Part shown: piece by piece, positions 8,872-18,600 of the stretch
Numbering within the stretch: position 1 is the first letter of the stretch
Layout: every line of letters begins with the position of its first letter
Assembly (NCBI RefSeq): GCF_019083965.1
Contig: NZ_JAHRCY010000003.1
Span: 62,001 to 126,000, forward strand
Source: Catellatospora tritici
GTDB lineage: Bacteria > Actinomycetota > Actinomycetes > Mycobacteriales > Micromonosporaceae
Reading direction: 5' to 3'
Length of the DNA: 64,000 bases
Notes under the pieces: generated by a model
Told to the model about the DNA's origin: nothing
Databases searched by the model: none
Seen by the model: the letters and a program-made list of their open reading frames with translations, nothing else
Position numbers and translations under genes: made by a program

Positions 8872-8895
8872 CCTCGCCCTGATGAGCGAGGAGAG
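8872..8895 (+). promoter_or_regulatory. hairpin overlapping the ribosome binding site of the first operon gene
   Basis: CCTCGC (8872-8877) pairs with GCGAGG (8886-8891). The Shine-Dalgarno GAGGAGAG (8888-8895) for the GTG at 8901 starts inside the right arm, so folding would limit ribosome access. Together with the elements upstream this suggests regulation at translation as well as transcription. Confidence 0.4.
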
Positions 8896-8900
8896 ACACG

Positions 8901-9731
8901 GTGAATCCGTCCGTCATCTGCATCACCGACTGCACCGACACCAATGCCAGAGCCAGGTTGGCCGCCCGCATAGGAGCGCTGTTCGGCAGCGTCCCCGCCG
9001 TGCTCCCGCTGGACGGCGCCGAGCCGGAGCTTTCCGCCGGTCTGACCCTGCTGGACGTGCTGCTCAGCACGCAGGCGCTCGGGACGGCGGCTCAGCCGAC
9101 GGTCATCCTGGTCAATGTCGCCCCGCGGGACGGGTCATGGCACAACGGCGCGCCGTTCTGCTACTTCCGGGTCGGATCCAACCTGGTCGTCAGCACGTTC
9201 AGCGCTCGACTTCTCTCTTTCGTGCGCCGGAGCCTGGACGTGGCCTGCGTCGAAGTGACCGATATTCGGACGGTCATGACCGCAGCCGCGGAGGGCTGGG
9301 CGACCTTCACCGCCACCGAGGTCGAGACGATCAGCGCGACGCAGTTCCGCAGCCTGTGGTATCAGCCGCTGGTCGCCAGCTGGGTCTTCGACGGCCGACC
9401 CGTGCCCAGCAGCACCCATCAGCTCACCCAGCCGGTGGAGTTCGAACCGACCGTCGTGGCATTCGTCGACAACTTCGGCAACTGCAAACTGAACCACTCG
9501 AGCCACGAGATCGACTTCGCGGTCGGTAGCCACCTGAAGGTACGCACCTATGAGGAGGGCCGGGCGGCAGGGCTGCGGGCGGTGACCTGTTACCCGCACC
9601 TGACCGCGGTGCCGCGGCACGAACCCGGCCTGATCGTCGGCAGCTCGGGACAGGGATTGGCCGAACTGGTGGTGAGAAGCGGATCCGCCGCCGAACAGTT
9701 CGGCCTCCAGGTCGGATACGAGGTGTTCTAG
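8901..9731 (+). CDS. divergent SAM-hydroxide adenosyltransferase (DUF62) / fluorinase-fold homologue
   Basis: 276 residues from a GTG with GAGGAGAG upstream. The C-terminal part has the hallmarks of the DUF62 family: DNFGNCKLN (190-198; usual form D-x-F-G-N-L-x-T-N), then GSSGQGLAELVV (247-258) and GSAAEQFGLQVG (261-272), which match the S-x-G-x-x-E-I-A-V and GSAA-x-x-L-G-L-x-x-G elements. The family cleaves SAM with hydroxide, chloride or fluoride to give a 5'-substituted adenosine plus methionine. The N-terminal catalytic part is altered: the usual T-D-F-G-x-x-D is TDCTDTNAR, the usual D-P-G-V-G-T loop is not recognisable near NVAPRDG, and the P-D-N-G element is missing. It may have a different reaction or only bind an adenosyl compound. 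It sits first in an operon with metK. Confidence 0.65.
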   Translation: MNPSVICITDCTDTNARARLAARIGALFGSVPAVLPLDGAEPELSAGLTLLDVLLSTQALGTAAQPTVILVNVAPRDGSWHNGAPFCYFRVGSNLVVSTFSARLLSFVRRSLDVACVEVTDIRTVMTAAAEGWATFTATEVETISATQFRSLWYQPLVASWVFDGRPVPSSTHQLTQPVEFEPTVVAFVDNFGNCKLNHSSHEIDFAVGSHLKVRTYEEGRAAGLRAVTCYPHLTAVPRHEPGLIVGSSGQGLAELVVRSGSAAEQFGLQVGYEVF

Positions 9732-9914
9732 GCCGGTCGGCGTCCCCGGCGGCCGGTGCGGCACCCGGGTGCCCGCGACCCGTCTTGCACGTCTGCGGTC
9801 TGCGTCGAAAGCGATTCTGCCGAACCGGGCTGATCAGACGCTGCTTCGACGTTGCCTAGACGGCGCGCTGCCATCGTTGGCGGTACTCATCCCCTCGGCT
9901 AAGGAGTCGCCGAA

Positions 9915-11090
9915 ATGGCTGTTCACTTCATCAGCAGTGAGTCCGTCAGCGAAGGACACCCGGACAAGCTCGCCGACCAGATCTCCGACGGCGTCCTCGA
10001 CGCATGTCTGGCCGTGGACCCGACGTCCCGGGTGGCAGTGGAGACAGCGGTCAAGTCGAACCTCGTGCTCGTCGCCGGCGAGCTGACGACTCGCGCGCGC
10101 CCCGACATCAGCGGAATCATCGCCGAAACGATCGAGCGCATCGGCTACACCGACGCGGCGTTCGAGGACTCGTTCGCGTGTGCTCCCGGCAACCTGCAGA
10201 TCCTCACCGCCCTGGTACGTCAGTCGCCGGACATCGCGCAGGGCGTGGACGGGGAAGGTCTGGACGAGCAGGGCGCCGGCGACCAGGGCATGATGTACGG
10301 ATACGCCTGCAATGAAACTCCGGAGCTCATGCCGGTGTCGATCGCGATGGCGCACCGGCTGACGCTGGGCACCACCCAGGCTCGCCGTACCGGGCTCATC
10401 CGGGGTCTGCGCCCGGACTCGAAGTCCATGGTCACGATCGGCTACGAAGACGGCCGTCCCCGGGCGGTCTCCACGGTCGTGATCTCGGTGCAGCACGACC
10501 CTGACGTGGACATCGAGAACGAGCTGCGGGCGGCGCTGATGCAGCACGTCGTGCTGCCGGCGCTCCCGCCGGACCTCGATGGCGACAAGGTGCGGTTCCT
10601 CGTCAACCCGACCGGCAAGTTCGTGCGGGGCGGTGCTTTCGCTGACGCGGGCGTCACCGGCAGGAAGATCATCGTCGACACCTACGGCGGCGTCGGGCGC
10701 CACGGCGGCGGCGCGTTCTCGGGCAAGGACCCGTCCAAGGTCGACCGGTCGGCCGCCTACGCGATGCGGTGGGTCGCGAAGCACGTGGTGGCCAGTGGCG
10801 CGGCGGCCCGGTGCGAGGTGCAGATCGCGTATGCGATCGGTGTCGCGCAGCCGGTCTCCATCATGGTCGAGACCTTCGGCACGGAGAACGCCGACCCGAA
10901 CAAGATCGCCAAGGTGATCAGCGAGCTGTTCGACCTGCGTCCGGCAGCGATCGTCCGCGACCTGGACCTGCGGCGGCCGATCTACGGGAAGACGGCGAAG
11001 TACGGCCACTTCGGCCGCCAGGATCCGGATTTCACCTGGGAGCAGACGCCGCGTGCCACCGCGATGGCGTCCGCGCTCGGTCTGTCCTGA
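9915..11090 (+). CDS. metK: S-adenosylmethionine synthetase
   Basis: 391 residues, full length for the family. [17 protein letters not shown] near the N terminus is the ATP/Met-binding signature, [12 protein letters not shown] is the MetK family signature 1, and [19 protein letters not shown] is the signature 2 phosphate loop. It makes SAM from methionine and ATP in the cytosol. The ATG has AAGGAG at 9901-9906 with 8-base spacing. In most actinomycetes the housekeeping metK sits beside coaBC and priA. Here it lies between a SAM-cleaving-fold homologue and a tRNA-editing-domain protein, so I infer a second, cluster-dedicated copy that secures SAM for the neighbouring enzymes. Confidence 0.95.
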   Translation: MAVHFISSESVSEGHPDKLADQISDGVLDACLAVDPTSRVAVETAVKSNLVLVAGELTTRARPDISGIIAETIERIGYTDAAFEDSFACAPGNLQILTALVRQSPDIAQGVDGEGLDEQGAGDQGMMYGYACNETPELMPVSIAMAHRLTLGTTQARRTGLIRGLRPDSKSMVTIGYEDGRPRAVSTVVISVQHDPDVDIENELRAALMQHVVLPALPPDLDGDKVRFLVNPTGKFVRGGAFADAGVTGRKIIVDTYGGVGRHGGGAFSGKDPSKVDRSAAYAMRWVAKHVVASGAAARCEVQIAYAIGVAQPVSIMVETFGTENADPNKIAKVISELFDLRPAAIVRDLDLRRPIYGKTAKYGHFGRQDPDFTWEQTPRATAMASALGLS

Positions 11091-11118
11091 ACAAGCATTC
11101 AACATCCGAGGTGAACCA

Positions 11119-11811
11119 ATGACACTGCCTTCCTTCACCGTCTCAGAAGACGTCAGCGAACTCGGGATCAAGGCGATCGCGTTCGTGCTGCCAGGCCTGT
11201 CGCTGTCGGAGGAGTACGGCCCGGAACTGCGTGAGGAACTCATGCGCAGGGAGAAGCGGCTGCTCACCGAGACCACTGCCGACGGTCTCAAGCAGCAGCC
11301 CCTCCTCAGGGGATTCCGGGATCTGCACGCACGCGTCGGCTCCGCCGCCAAGCGGGAGATCGCCGCACCGGAGGCGCTGCTGCGACTGCTCCACCGAAAC
11401 GCACGGCTGCCGCGGATCAGCCCTCTCGTCGACATCTACAACATCGTGTCGGCCGAGACGATGCTCGCCCTGGGAGCGCACGACCTGAACCGGCTCGCCG
11501 GAGCAGTGCGGCTGGCTCGCACCGACGGCTCGGAGAAGTTCGTGCCCCTGGGGGCCGCCGCACCGGTCGACGTGACGGCGGGCGAATACGCCTACCTCGA
11601 CGACGAGGAGATCCTCTGCCGCCTCGAAGTGCGTCAGTGTGACAAGTCCAAGGTGACGCTTGCCGCCACCGACGTCGTGTTCATCGTGCACGCCGGGCCC
11701 GCGCACCCGGAGAATGCGGTGCACGAGGCCATGGAGCAGCTCGTCTCCATGATCCACCAGTATTGTGGCGGCGGCCCGGCCAAGATGCTCTCGGACGGGT
11801 TACATGTCTAG
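11119..11811 (+). CDS. B3/B4 tRNA-binding (editing-type) domain protein
   Basis: 230 residues resembling stand-alone proteins built on the B3/B4 domain of phenylalanyl-tRNA synthetase beta chain. The segment LPRISPLVDIYNIVSAE is the most recognisable part of that family, followed by an acidic E-Y-A-Y-L-D-D-E-E-I-L-C-R-L-E segment and a C-terminal alpha/beta end. In PheRS this domain hydrolyses mischarged aminoacyl-tRNA; free-standing versions are thought to act on tRNA in trans, but most are uncharacterised. The ATG is preceded by GAGGTGA (11108-11114). The stop overlaps the start of the next gene by eight bases, so translation is probably coupled. Its presence with a methionyl-tRNA synthetase suggests proofreading of a methionine-like amino acid, as inference. 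Confidence 0.7.
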   Translation: MTLPSFTVSEDVSELGIKAIAFVLPGLSLSEEYGPELREELMRREKRLLTETTADGLKQQPLLRGFRDLHARVGSAAKREIAAPEALLRLLHRNARLPRISPLVDIYNIVSAETMLALGAHDLNRLAGAVRLARTDGSEKFVPLGAAAPVDVTAGEYAYLDDEEILCRLEVRQCDKSKVTLAATDVVFIVHAGPAHPENAVHEAMEQLVSMIHQYCGGGPAKMLSDGLHV

Positions 11812-12520
11812 AGGGCCGCACTCGCTGTCTCAGGTCGCCGAGCCCGATCTGGCGATCCGGCGCGCCCACTGGGACCGCCGGGCAGGAACGTACGATGGCG
11901 ACTTCCTGAACGCGCCGATCCGCAGCCGGGTGCTGGACGAGATCATCCGGCGGCTGCCCAGCCACAAGTGCCGAGCGCTCGACGCCGGAACGGGAAGCGG
12001 GCGCACCCTGGCTCGCCTGATCGAACACCTCGACCCGCACTCCGAGCTGGTCGCGACGGACATTTCAGATGCGATGCTGCAGGAGGCGCGTGCACGGATC
12101 CAGGTCGCCGCACCGGGCACGCTGGCCTTCGTCAATGCCGACAGTGCCGAGCTGCCGTTTCCCAGCGGCATGTTCGACATCGTCCTGTCGACCTTCACGC
12201 TGCATCACGTCCCGTCGGCACAGCAGCTGAAGGTGCTTCGCGAGTTCCGGCGGGTGCTCAAGGCAGGCGGCATCCTCGCCCTGGCCGATCAGGTCCAGAC
12301 GGCGCCGCCGCTCAGCCCCGATGACATGCGGCAGGAGATCGCCAAGGTGTTCTACCCGGATCTCGCACGCGAGGCGGTGGACCGCAAGCTGTCGGACTAC
12401 GGGGAATGGTCCCTTCAGCCGGCACAGCTCCTGAGTCTGCTTACCGCGGCCGGATTCGAGGCGGACATGACCCTGCTCGTCCCCATCGTCGCAGTGGTCC
12501 ATGCCCGGGCCGCGGCCTGA
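11804..12520 (+). CDS. class I SAM-dependent methyltransferase
   Basis: 238 residues with the class I Rossmann core. Motif I LDAGTGSGRT is at about 59-68, an acidic strand end (LVATDIS) binds the SAM ribose, NADSAELPFPSG is motif II-like, and FDIVLSTFTLHHV plus LKAGGILALADQ complete motifs III and IV of the UbiE/Methyltransf_11-25 type. Substrate unknown. The ATG at 11804 lies inside the end of the previous gene (8-base overlap), and the next gene begins 15 bases after the stop, so it belongs to a tight operon. It would use SAM supplied by the adjacent metK. Confidence 0.85.
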   Translation: MSRGPHSLSQVAEPDLAIRRAHWDRRAGTYDGDFLNAPIRSRVLDEIIRRLPSHKCRALDAGTGSGRTLARLIEHLDPHSELVATDISDAMLQEARARIQVAAPGTLAFVNADSAELPFPSGMFDIVLSTFTLHHVPSAQQLKVLREFRRVLKAGGILALADQVQTAPPLSPDDMRQEIAKVFYPDLAREAVDRKLSDYGEWSLQPAQLLSLLTAAGFEADMTLLVPIVAVVHARAAA

Positions 12521-12534
12521 CACCGGATCCCACC

Positions 12535-13644
12535 GTGAAGGTCTTCATCAGCTGGTCAGGAGTGCTGGGCAGACAGGTTGCGGAAGCGTTGCACGCCTGG
12601 CTGCCCCGCGTCCTGCAACCACTCAAACCGTTCTTCTCCGCCGACGACCTCGCCAAAGGAGGGGTCTGGAGCAATCAAGTCGGCCAGGAGCTGAACACCT
12701 CACCCATCGGCATCGTGGTGGTGACGAAGGAATCACTGGTGTCACCGTGGGTCATGTTCGAGGCGGGAGCGCTGTCCCGCGGCATCACCAGGGGCAAGGT
12801 CATCCCGCTTCTGGTGGACGTCGCCCCTGCCGAGGTGGTCGGACCCTTGAGCCACTTCCAGGCGGCCGAGCTCGACATGGTCGATATGAAGCGGGTCGTG
12901 CGAACGCTCAACAGCGAACTGAAGGAGCGGGCGCTGACCGAGGACGTCCTGCACGCCAGCTTCTCGATCTGGTGGCCGGCGCTGGAGGAGGCGGTCAGCC
13001 AGATTCGCCGCAGTCACCGCAAGAACAGCGTCAGCCAGGTCTCGGACCGCGAAGTGCTCGACGAGATCCTGGGCCTGGCGAAATCGATCGCGGTGCGCCG
13101 GTCGGAGCCGCTGCTTCAGCAGCTGTTCTCGGAGGTGGCAGCCACCGAGTCCGGCGCCCTGCCGAGCTCGGCAGTGCGGGCACGGCTCGCGGAGGGCGGC
13201 AACCTGGTCGGCGCCAACCTGATGTACCTCGACCTCGGCGGATGGGATCTCCATGGCGTGGATCTGCGCGGGGCCAACCTGGTGGCGGCCAACCTGACGA
13301 ACGCCAACCTCGTGGGAGCGAACCTCGATGGCGCCAACCTGGAGAACGTCCGGCTGGACGGAGCGGACCTGCGGCAGACCAGGCTCTCCCGTACCAACCT
13401 GTGGCGCACGTCCATGGTCGGCGTCAGGCACCTTGACGAGGTCGAGTCGCTGGAGGACGCGAATGTGTTCGAGGTGCGGCTCAACCCCTCCGACCAGGAA
13501 TTCGTCGCGACCTTGAACAAGGTCCACAGCTTCGGCACCTACCCGGAGCTCTTCGACTACTACCTGGGCGAGGGGATCACGCCGGCCGAACTACGCGATC
13601 TGTTCCTGTGGACGGCCCACTCCTACCCGGGCGTGGTGCCGTGA
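12535..13644 (+). CDS. TIR domain-pentapeptide repeat protein
   Basis: 369 residues from the GTG at 12535, 15 bases after the methyltransferase stop; the frame is open further upstream but those codons lie inside the previous gene. Residues 2-130 are a TIR domain: KVFISWSG at the start, a central FFSADDLAKGG loop, and SPWVMFEAGAL with the candidate NADase glutamate E76. A helical linker (130-215) follows, then a right-handed pentapeptide-repeat stretch of A(N/D)LxxA-type units (for example GANLVAANLTNANLVGANL), and a helical tail. Bacterial TIR proteins of this type commonly cleave NAD+ or make signalling nucleotides during defence. Position inside a SAM/Met operon is unusual. Whether it is an effector or a guard for the pathway is unknown. 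Confidence 0.8.
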   Translation: MKVFISWSGVLGRQVAEALHAWLPRVLQPLKPFFSADDLAKGGVWSNQVGQELNTSPIGIVVVTKESLVSPWVMFEAGALSRGITRGKVIPLLVDVAPAEVVGPLSHFQAAELDMVDMKRVVRTLNSELKERALTEDVLHASFSIWWPALEEAVSQIRRSHRKNSVSQVSDREVLDEILGLAKSIAVRRSEPLLQQLFSEVAATESGALPSSAVRARLAEGGNLVGANLMYLDLGGWDLHGVDLRGANLVAANLTNANLVGANLDGANLENVRLDGADLRQTRLSRTNLWRTSMVGVRHLDEVESLEDANVFEVRLNPSDQEFVATLNKVHSFGTYPELFDYYLGEGITPAELRDLFLWTAHSYPGVVP

Positions 13645-13717
13645 GATTTCGTGATCCTCCGCGGCAGGAGACGAGCTGCTGCGCACCATCGCCAGCCGAC
13701 AATGTATTGGAGACGTA

Positions 13718-15499
13718 GTGCACTATCTCGCAGCCGTTGCCTGGCCGTATGCCAACGGCCCTCGCCACATCGGGCATGTGTCCGGCTTCGGCATTCCCTC
13801 GGACGTCTTCTGCCGCTACATGCGCATGGCGGGCCACGAGGTGCTGATGGTCTCGGGCACCGACGAGCACGGCACGCCGATCCTGGTCGAGGCGGAGAAG
13901 GAGGGGCTGACTCCACGAGAGCTGGCCGATCGCTACAACCAACTGATCGCCGAGGACCTGGTCGCGCTCGGGCTGTCCTACGATCTCTTCACCCGGACCA
14001 CGACGCGCAGCCACTACGCGGTCGCGCAGGAGCTGTTCCGCACGGTGCATCGCAACGGTTACATGATCGAGCAGACGACACGCGGAGCGATCTCGCCGTC
14101 ATCCGGCCGGACCCTTCCAGACCGCTACGTCGAAGGTACCTGCCCGCTCTGCGGCTACGACGCCGCCCGAGGCGACCAATGTGACGGCTGTGGCAACCAG
14201 CTCGACGCCATCGATTTGATCAATCCGCGAAGCCGGGTCAACGGCGAGGTGCCCAAGTTCGTCGAGACCGAGCACTTCTTCCTGGACCTGCCCGCACTGT
14301 CGGACGCCCTGGGGGAGTGGCTCAAGTCGCGCAAGGACTGGCGGCCCAACGTGCTGAAGTTCTCGCTGAACCTCCTCGACGACGTCCGGCCGCGAGCCAT
14401 GACCCGCGACATCGACTGGGGCATTCCGGTGCCGCTGCCCGGCTGGGAGGACAACCCCAGCAAGCGCCTCTACGTCTGGTTCGACGCGGTGGTCGGGTAC
14501 CTGTCCGCGTCGATCGAGTGGGCCCGCCGCTTCGGCGACACGCCGGATGCGTGGAAGAGGTGGTGGTCAGCGGATGCCGAGGCGCGCTCCTACTACTTCA
14601 TGGGCAAGGACAACATCACCTTCCACTCCCAGATCTGGCCCGCCGAGCTACTGGGCTACAACGGCGAGGGCACCAAGGGCGGTGCTCCGGGCGAGTTCGG
14701 CAGGCTCGCACTGCCGACCGAGGTGGTGTCCAGCGAGTACCTGACGATGGAAGGAAAGAAGTTCTCCTCCTCGCGCAGGGTCGTCATCTACGTGCGGGAC
14801 TTCCTCTCGCGTTACGACGCCGACGCCCTGCGCTACTTCGTCGCCGTGGCCGGCCCGGAGACCAGCGACACGGACTTCACCTGGGCGGAGTTCGTCCGTC
14901 GCAACAACGATGAGCTCGTCGCAGGCTGGGGCAACCTGGTGAACCGTTCGGTCTCCATGGCGGCCAAGCACTTCGGCATGGTGCCCCCACAGGGAGAACT
15001 CACGGCCGCCGACCGTGAGCTGCTCACCACGGCGGCCGACGCGTTCGTATCCGTGGGACGGCTGATAGAACACCACCGCGTGAAGGCCGCGATCACCCAG
15101 GCGATGCGAGTGGTCGCCGACGCCAACAGGTACCTGTCGGATCAGGCGCCCTGGAAGCTGACCGACGATCTGGCGCGGATGGGCACCGTACTTCACGTCG
15201 CACTGCAGGTCGTCAGCGACTGCAACACGCTGCTCACGCCGTTCCTGCCGCACTCGGCGCAGAAGATCCACGAGTTGCTGGGTGGTGTCGGCGTACACGC
15301 CCCGATGCCACGGCTCGAAGCGGTATCCGACCTGGACGACGGGCGCAGCTACCCGATCATCACGGGCGACTATGCCGTGGGCGCGCGATGGCAGACCGTG
15401 CCGATCGAGACCGGTCGTGAGCTCAAGGCGCCGGCACCGGTGTTCCGCAAGCTCGACCCGCAGATCATCGACGAAGAACTGGCCAGACTGGCCACCTGA
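13718..15499 (+). CDS. metG: methionyl-tRNA synthetase (type 1, one zinc knuckle)
   Basis: 593 residues. [13 protein letters not shown] (HIGH at 17-20), a CPLCG...CDGCG zinc knuckle (C142, C145, C155, C158), the [15 protein letters not shown] active-site segment and KFSSSR (348-353, the KMSKS equivalent) are all intact, followed by the anticodon-binding helical domain. It charges tRNA-Met with methionine. The GTG start has GGAG at 13709-13712. It closes the operon that includes metK, and the neighbours usual for the housekeeping gene (tatD, ksgA, rsmI) are absent. I therefore infer an additional copy, possibly for self-protection against a methionine analogue or for use of methionyl-tRNA in a pathway. 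If no other metG exists in the genome it is simply the housekeeping enzyme. Confidence 0.93.
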   Translation: MHYLAAVAWPYANGPRHIGHVSGFGIPSDVFCRYMRMAGHEVLMVSGTDEHGTPILVEAEKEGLTPRELADRYNQLIAEDLVALGLSYDLFTRTTTRSHYAVAQELFRTVHRNGYMIEQTTRGAISPSSGRTLPDRYVEGTCPLCGYDAARGDQCDGCGNQLDAIDLINPRSRVNGEVPKFVETEHFFLDLPALSDALGEWLKSRKDWRPNVLKFSLNLLDDVRPRAMTRDIDWGIPVPLPGWEDNPSKRLYVWFDAVVGYLSASIEWARRFGDTPDAWKRWWSADAEARSYYFMGKDNITFHSQIWPAELLGYNGEGTKGGAPGEFGRLALPTEVVSSEYLTMEGKKFSSSRRVVIYVRDFLSRYDADALRYFVAVAGPETSDTDFTWAEFVRRNNDELVAGWGNLVNRSVSMAAKHFGMVPPQGELTAADRELLTTAADAFVSVGRLIEHHRVKAAITQAMRVVADANRYLSDQAPWKLTDDLARMGTVLHVALQVVSDCNTLLTPFLPHSAQKIHELLGGVGVHAPMPRLEAVSDLDDGRSYPIITGDYAVGARWQTVPIETGRELKAPAPVFRKLDPQIIDEELARLAT

Positions 15500-15515
15500 G
15501 CCGAACAAGCCGACC

Positions 15516-15549
15516 GGCCGTCCGCGGCGGAACTCCGCCACGGACGGCC
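15516..15549 (+). terminator. strong hairpin after metG
   Basis: GGCCGTCCG (15516-15524) pairs with CGGACGGCC (15541-15549), and the inner GGCGG/CCGCC (15526-15530/15535-15539) continues the stem. It lies 17 bases after the metG stop and in front of the end of the convergent regulator gene, so it probably ends transcription of the SAM/Met operon. There is no T-tract, as is common in actinomycetes. Confidence 0.65.
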
Positions 15550-15651
15550 ATCGTCGGGATCCGAGGTCAGGGCTGAACGCGGTCGCCTGTGCGGCAGCCC
15601 AGCCCGGACAGCGACCGTGGCGGCCGTAGCCGCGCCAAGCGGCTCCGGCGC

Positions 15652-18600
15652 CTACCACCCGCCGAGCACCTCGACTGCCCGTCGATGGTCTCGCATCGCA
15701 CCCAACGTGGCGAAGTCGTTCCTGACTCTCTCCATCAGCTCGACCGCCTCGTGATCGCGTCCCATGGCGTGTAGCGCGAGCGCGGCCAGGTATCCGCACT
15801 TGACGCTCTGGTAACGCGACGGCATCTCATCGAAACCCCGCCGCGCCTCGTCCAGAATCTCGACGCATCGGGTGTACTCGCCCAGCCGCAACGCGGCCTC
15901 GGCTTCGGCTCGCAGTGCCATGCCCAGATAGAAAACGGAATAGTTCCGCCGAGCCAGCAGGTCGTGGGCACGCTTCGCCATCAGCCAACCCTGCTCGGCG
16001 TCACCCGTCCGCACCAGGATCTTGGCGTGATAGAGGACCGCGTAGGCAAGGAAGTCTGTCGACTCGATCGACAGGCACACTTCCTCGGCGGCCACGATGA
16101 GGGCCTGGGCGTCGGTGAACCGATTCTGATCGAAGTAGATGGCGCCAAGGTTTTCCAGACAGGCCGCCTCGCCATATCGATCGCCCATCCGGCGGTAGAT
16201 CTCCAGCGCGCTCGACGTCATGTCGATGGCCTCGTCGTCGGCGCCCGTATTCCAGGCGAGCAGGCCGAGATGACGGTAAGCCAGGGCTTCCTGGCGTACG
16301 TTGCCGAGGGAGCGTGCGAGATCCAGGCAGACTCGCTGCGTGGTCGCGGCCTCAGCCCAGAGGGAGCTCTGCCAGTAACAGCGTCCCAACCAGGCCAGAG
16401 ATTCGCATCGACCCCACTGATCTCCGATCTTGGCCTGAAGGGTCGTGGCCTCCTCAAGCCACGCCTCGGCATTCAGTAACCGGCCGGCCATCAGCTCCAG
16501 CCATCCGAGATCGCACAAGGCCGCGCCGACGGCGATGTCCGGCCGCAAGATGCGGGTGGTTCCGGGCACGGGATATGCCCCGCGTTCGCGCTGTGCGGCC
16601 CGGATCAGGTCGATGCCGCGGGTGAGGGTGTCCCGGGCGGAGGAGAAGTCGCCGACTTGAGCGAGGATCGAGCCCTCGGTGGCCTGACACAGCCCGAGCA
16701 GCAGTCTGTCGGGCGGGTCCAGGACCGACACCTCGGCGGTCGCCCGTCCGATGACCTCGAGGGCACGTGGCCACCGTGACAGATGCCTCAGCGCCGTGGC
16801 CTGCCCGATGGCGCCGATCGCCCGATACGCCGTCGGGGCCGCCGCGGTGATGGCGAAAGCCTGCTCGGCATGCTCCAGCCTGCCCGCCATGCCGAGCAAG
16901 TCCCCGTAGAGCAGCGCGACGTCGGGACGGCCCGAACGGAGGTCAACCGGCCACCCCTCGACCAGGCTCAACACCTCGGTCGCATGCCCCGCCTGGATGG
17001 CTTTCTCCTTGCAGTCCATCAGCCGGTCGAGCGCTTTCGGAACCTCACCGGCGGCGCCCAGGTGATACAGCTCCTCGACGATGGAGCCGACCGATCGCTG
17101 TGCCGCCGCGGCGATACCGTGTTCGCCGGACAGGTCCACCTCCTGCAAGCTGTCCCGCAGGAAGTCCCGCAGGATGCTGTGCAGGTAGAAGCCGTCCCCG
17201 CCCTGTTCGGTCTCCTCGATCACATGCCGTCGCATCAGACCGTCGACCGCGTCGAACGGCTGCAGTTCGGCCGCCTCGGCGGCAGCCCAGAGCGCTGCCA
17301 GCGGAACCGCCGTGCGAAGCAGCGCGAGCGCGGTGACCAAGCGGTAGGTGGCGGCCGGAATCTCGTTCAGAAAGTTCGACAGCATGTACCGACGCGCGTT
17401 CGGCCACCGCGACGGGTTCGCCAGCAGGCGGTCGACGCTACTGCCATCCGCGTTGTTCTCGGTGGCCCAGGCGACGAACATCCGCAGCAACTTGAGGTTG
17501 CCGGAGGTCCAGCGGTACAGCATGTCCGTTTGACGTTCGGTGATCCGCACCCCCATCTCGGCCATCATCTGGCTGGCCTCGTGCTTCGTGACACCGAAGA
17601 CCATCTGCGGCACTGAGTGGTCGAGGATGCCCACCGGTGCGGTCCTCGCCACGACGAGGACCCGGCTTGCGCTGTCGGCGTCCTCGACCTGCTGCAGGAG
17701 ACTGCGTAGGAAGCGCGCGGACTGGCTTCGATAATTGACGAGGTGGGCGTCGTCGAGGATCAGCAGCATGGGGAGCTTCGTCATGAGGTCGGCGACCAGA
17801 GTGGCCTTCCACAGATCGTCGTACGGCACGCCGCGTTTGACCTCTTGGTCCAGCAGGCTGGCGAGGGCGTTGTCGTGGCGACCCTGAAAATGTGCCGCCA
17901 AGGTCGCCAACAGGCTGGCCGGGGTGTCGGTCAGCCCTATCTGGAACGAGAACCGGACGAACGCCATCCCCGCCCGCTCGGCCACCCGCAGGGCGAGCCA
18001 GCTCTTGCCGTTTCCGGGCGCACCCTCGATCGCGGTCACCTTGGCGCGGCTCATCTTCAGCAAGATCGCTTCCGCCTCCGCCGACCGGGACACCTCCCCG
18101 GCGACCGAGCTGGTTCGCTGCGGAAGCGGTGGCTGATCGCCGCCCCGGGAGCCGGCCAGCAGGCCGCCGGCCGAATTCGCCAGTTCATCCGTGGGCAATC
18201 CGAGGTCTGCCAGCACCGCCAGCGCGCGGCGTGTGACCACCTGCGCCGCGGATGGGCCCTTGCTGCGGGCGGTCTGCTCAATGAGCATCAGCCAGGCCGC
18301 GGTGTCCTCCGGCGTCACCTTCGTCAGGCGGCCGAGTAACACGATCATCTCTTCCGCCGACCCGTCGGCCGCGGCCAGCGCGTCCAGACGGTGATGTAGT
18401 GCCCGGCGCAGCATCTCCTCGGCTTCACGAGCGCCAGGGTGGTCGATCAGCCTGAGGGCGTCTTCGGCGCCGACAGGCCATACCTGCGCGGCCCGTTCCC
18501 ACGTGGCGGCACCGGCCTCGGCCGCGTGACAAAGGTCAACAAATACCCACAGGTCAACACTGTCACGGTCAATGGTCAGCCTGATGAAGCCAGACTTGTC

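Noticed and set aside
8702-8900. A SAM-I, SAM-IV, SAH or T-box riboswitch
   Set aside because: The conserved sequences I know for these classes are not present; only overall riboswitch-like architecture is claimed.
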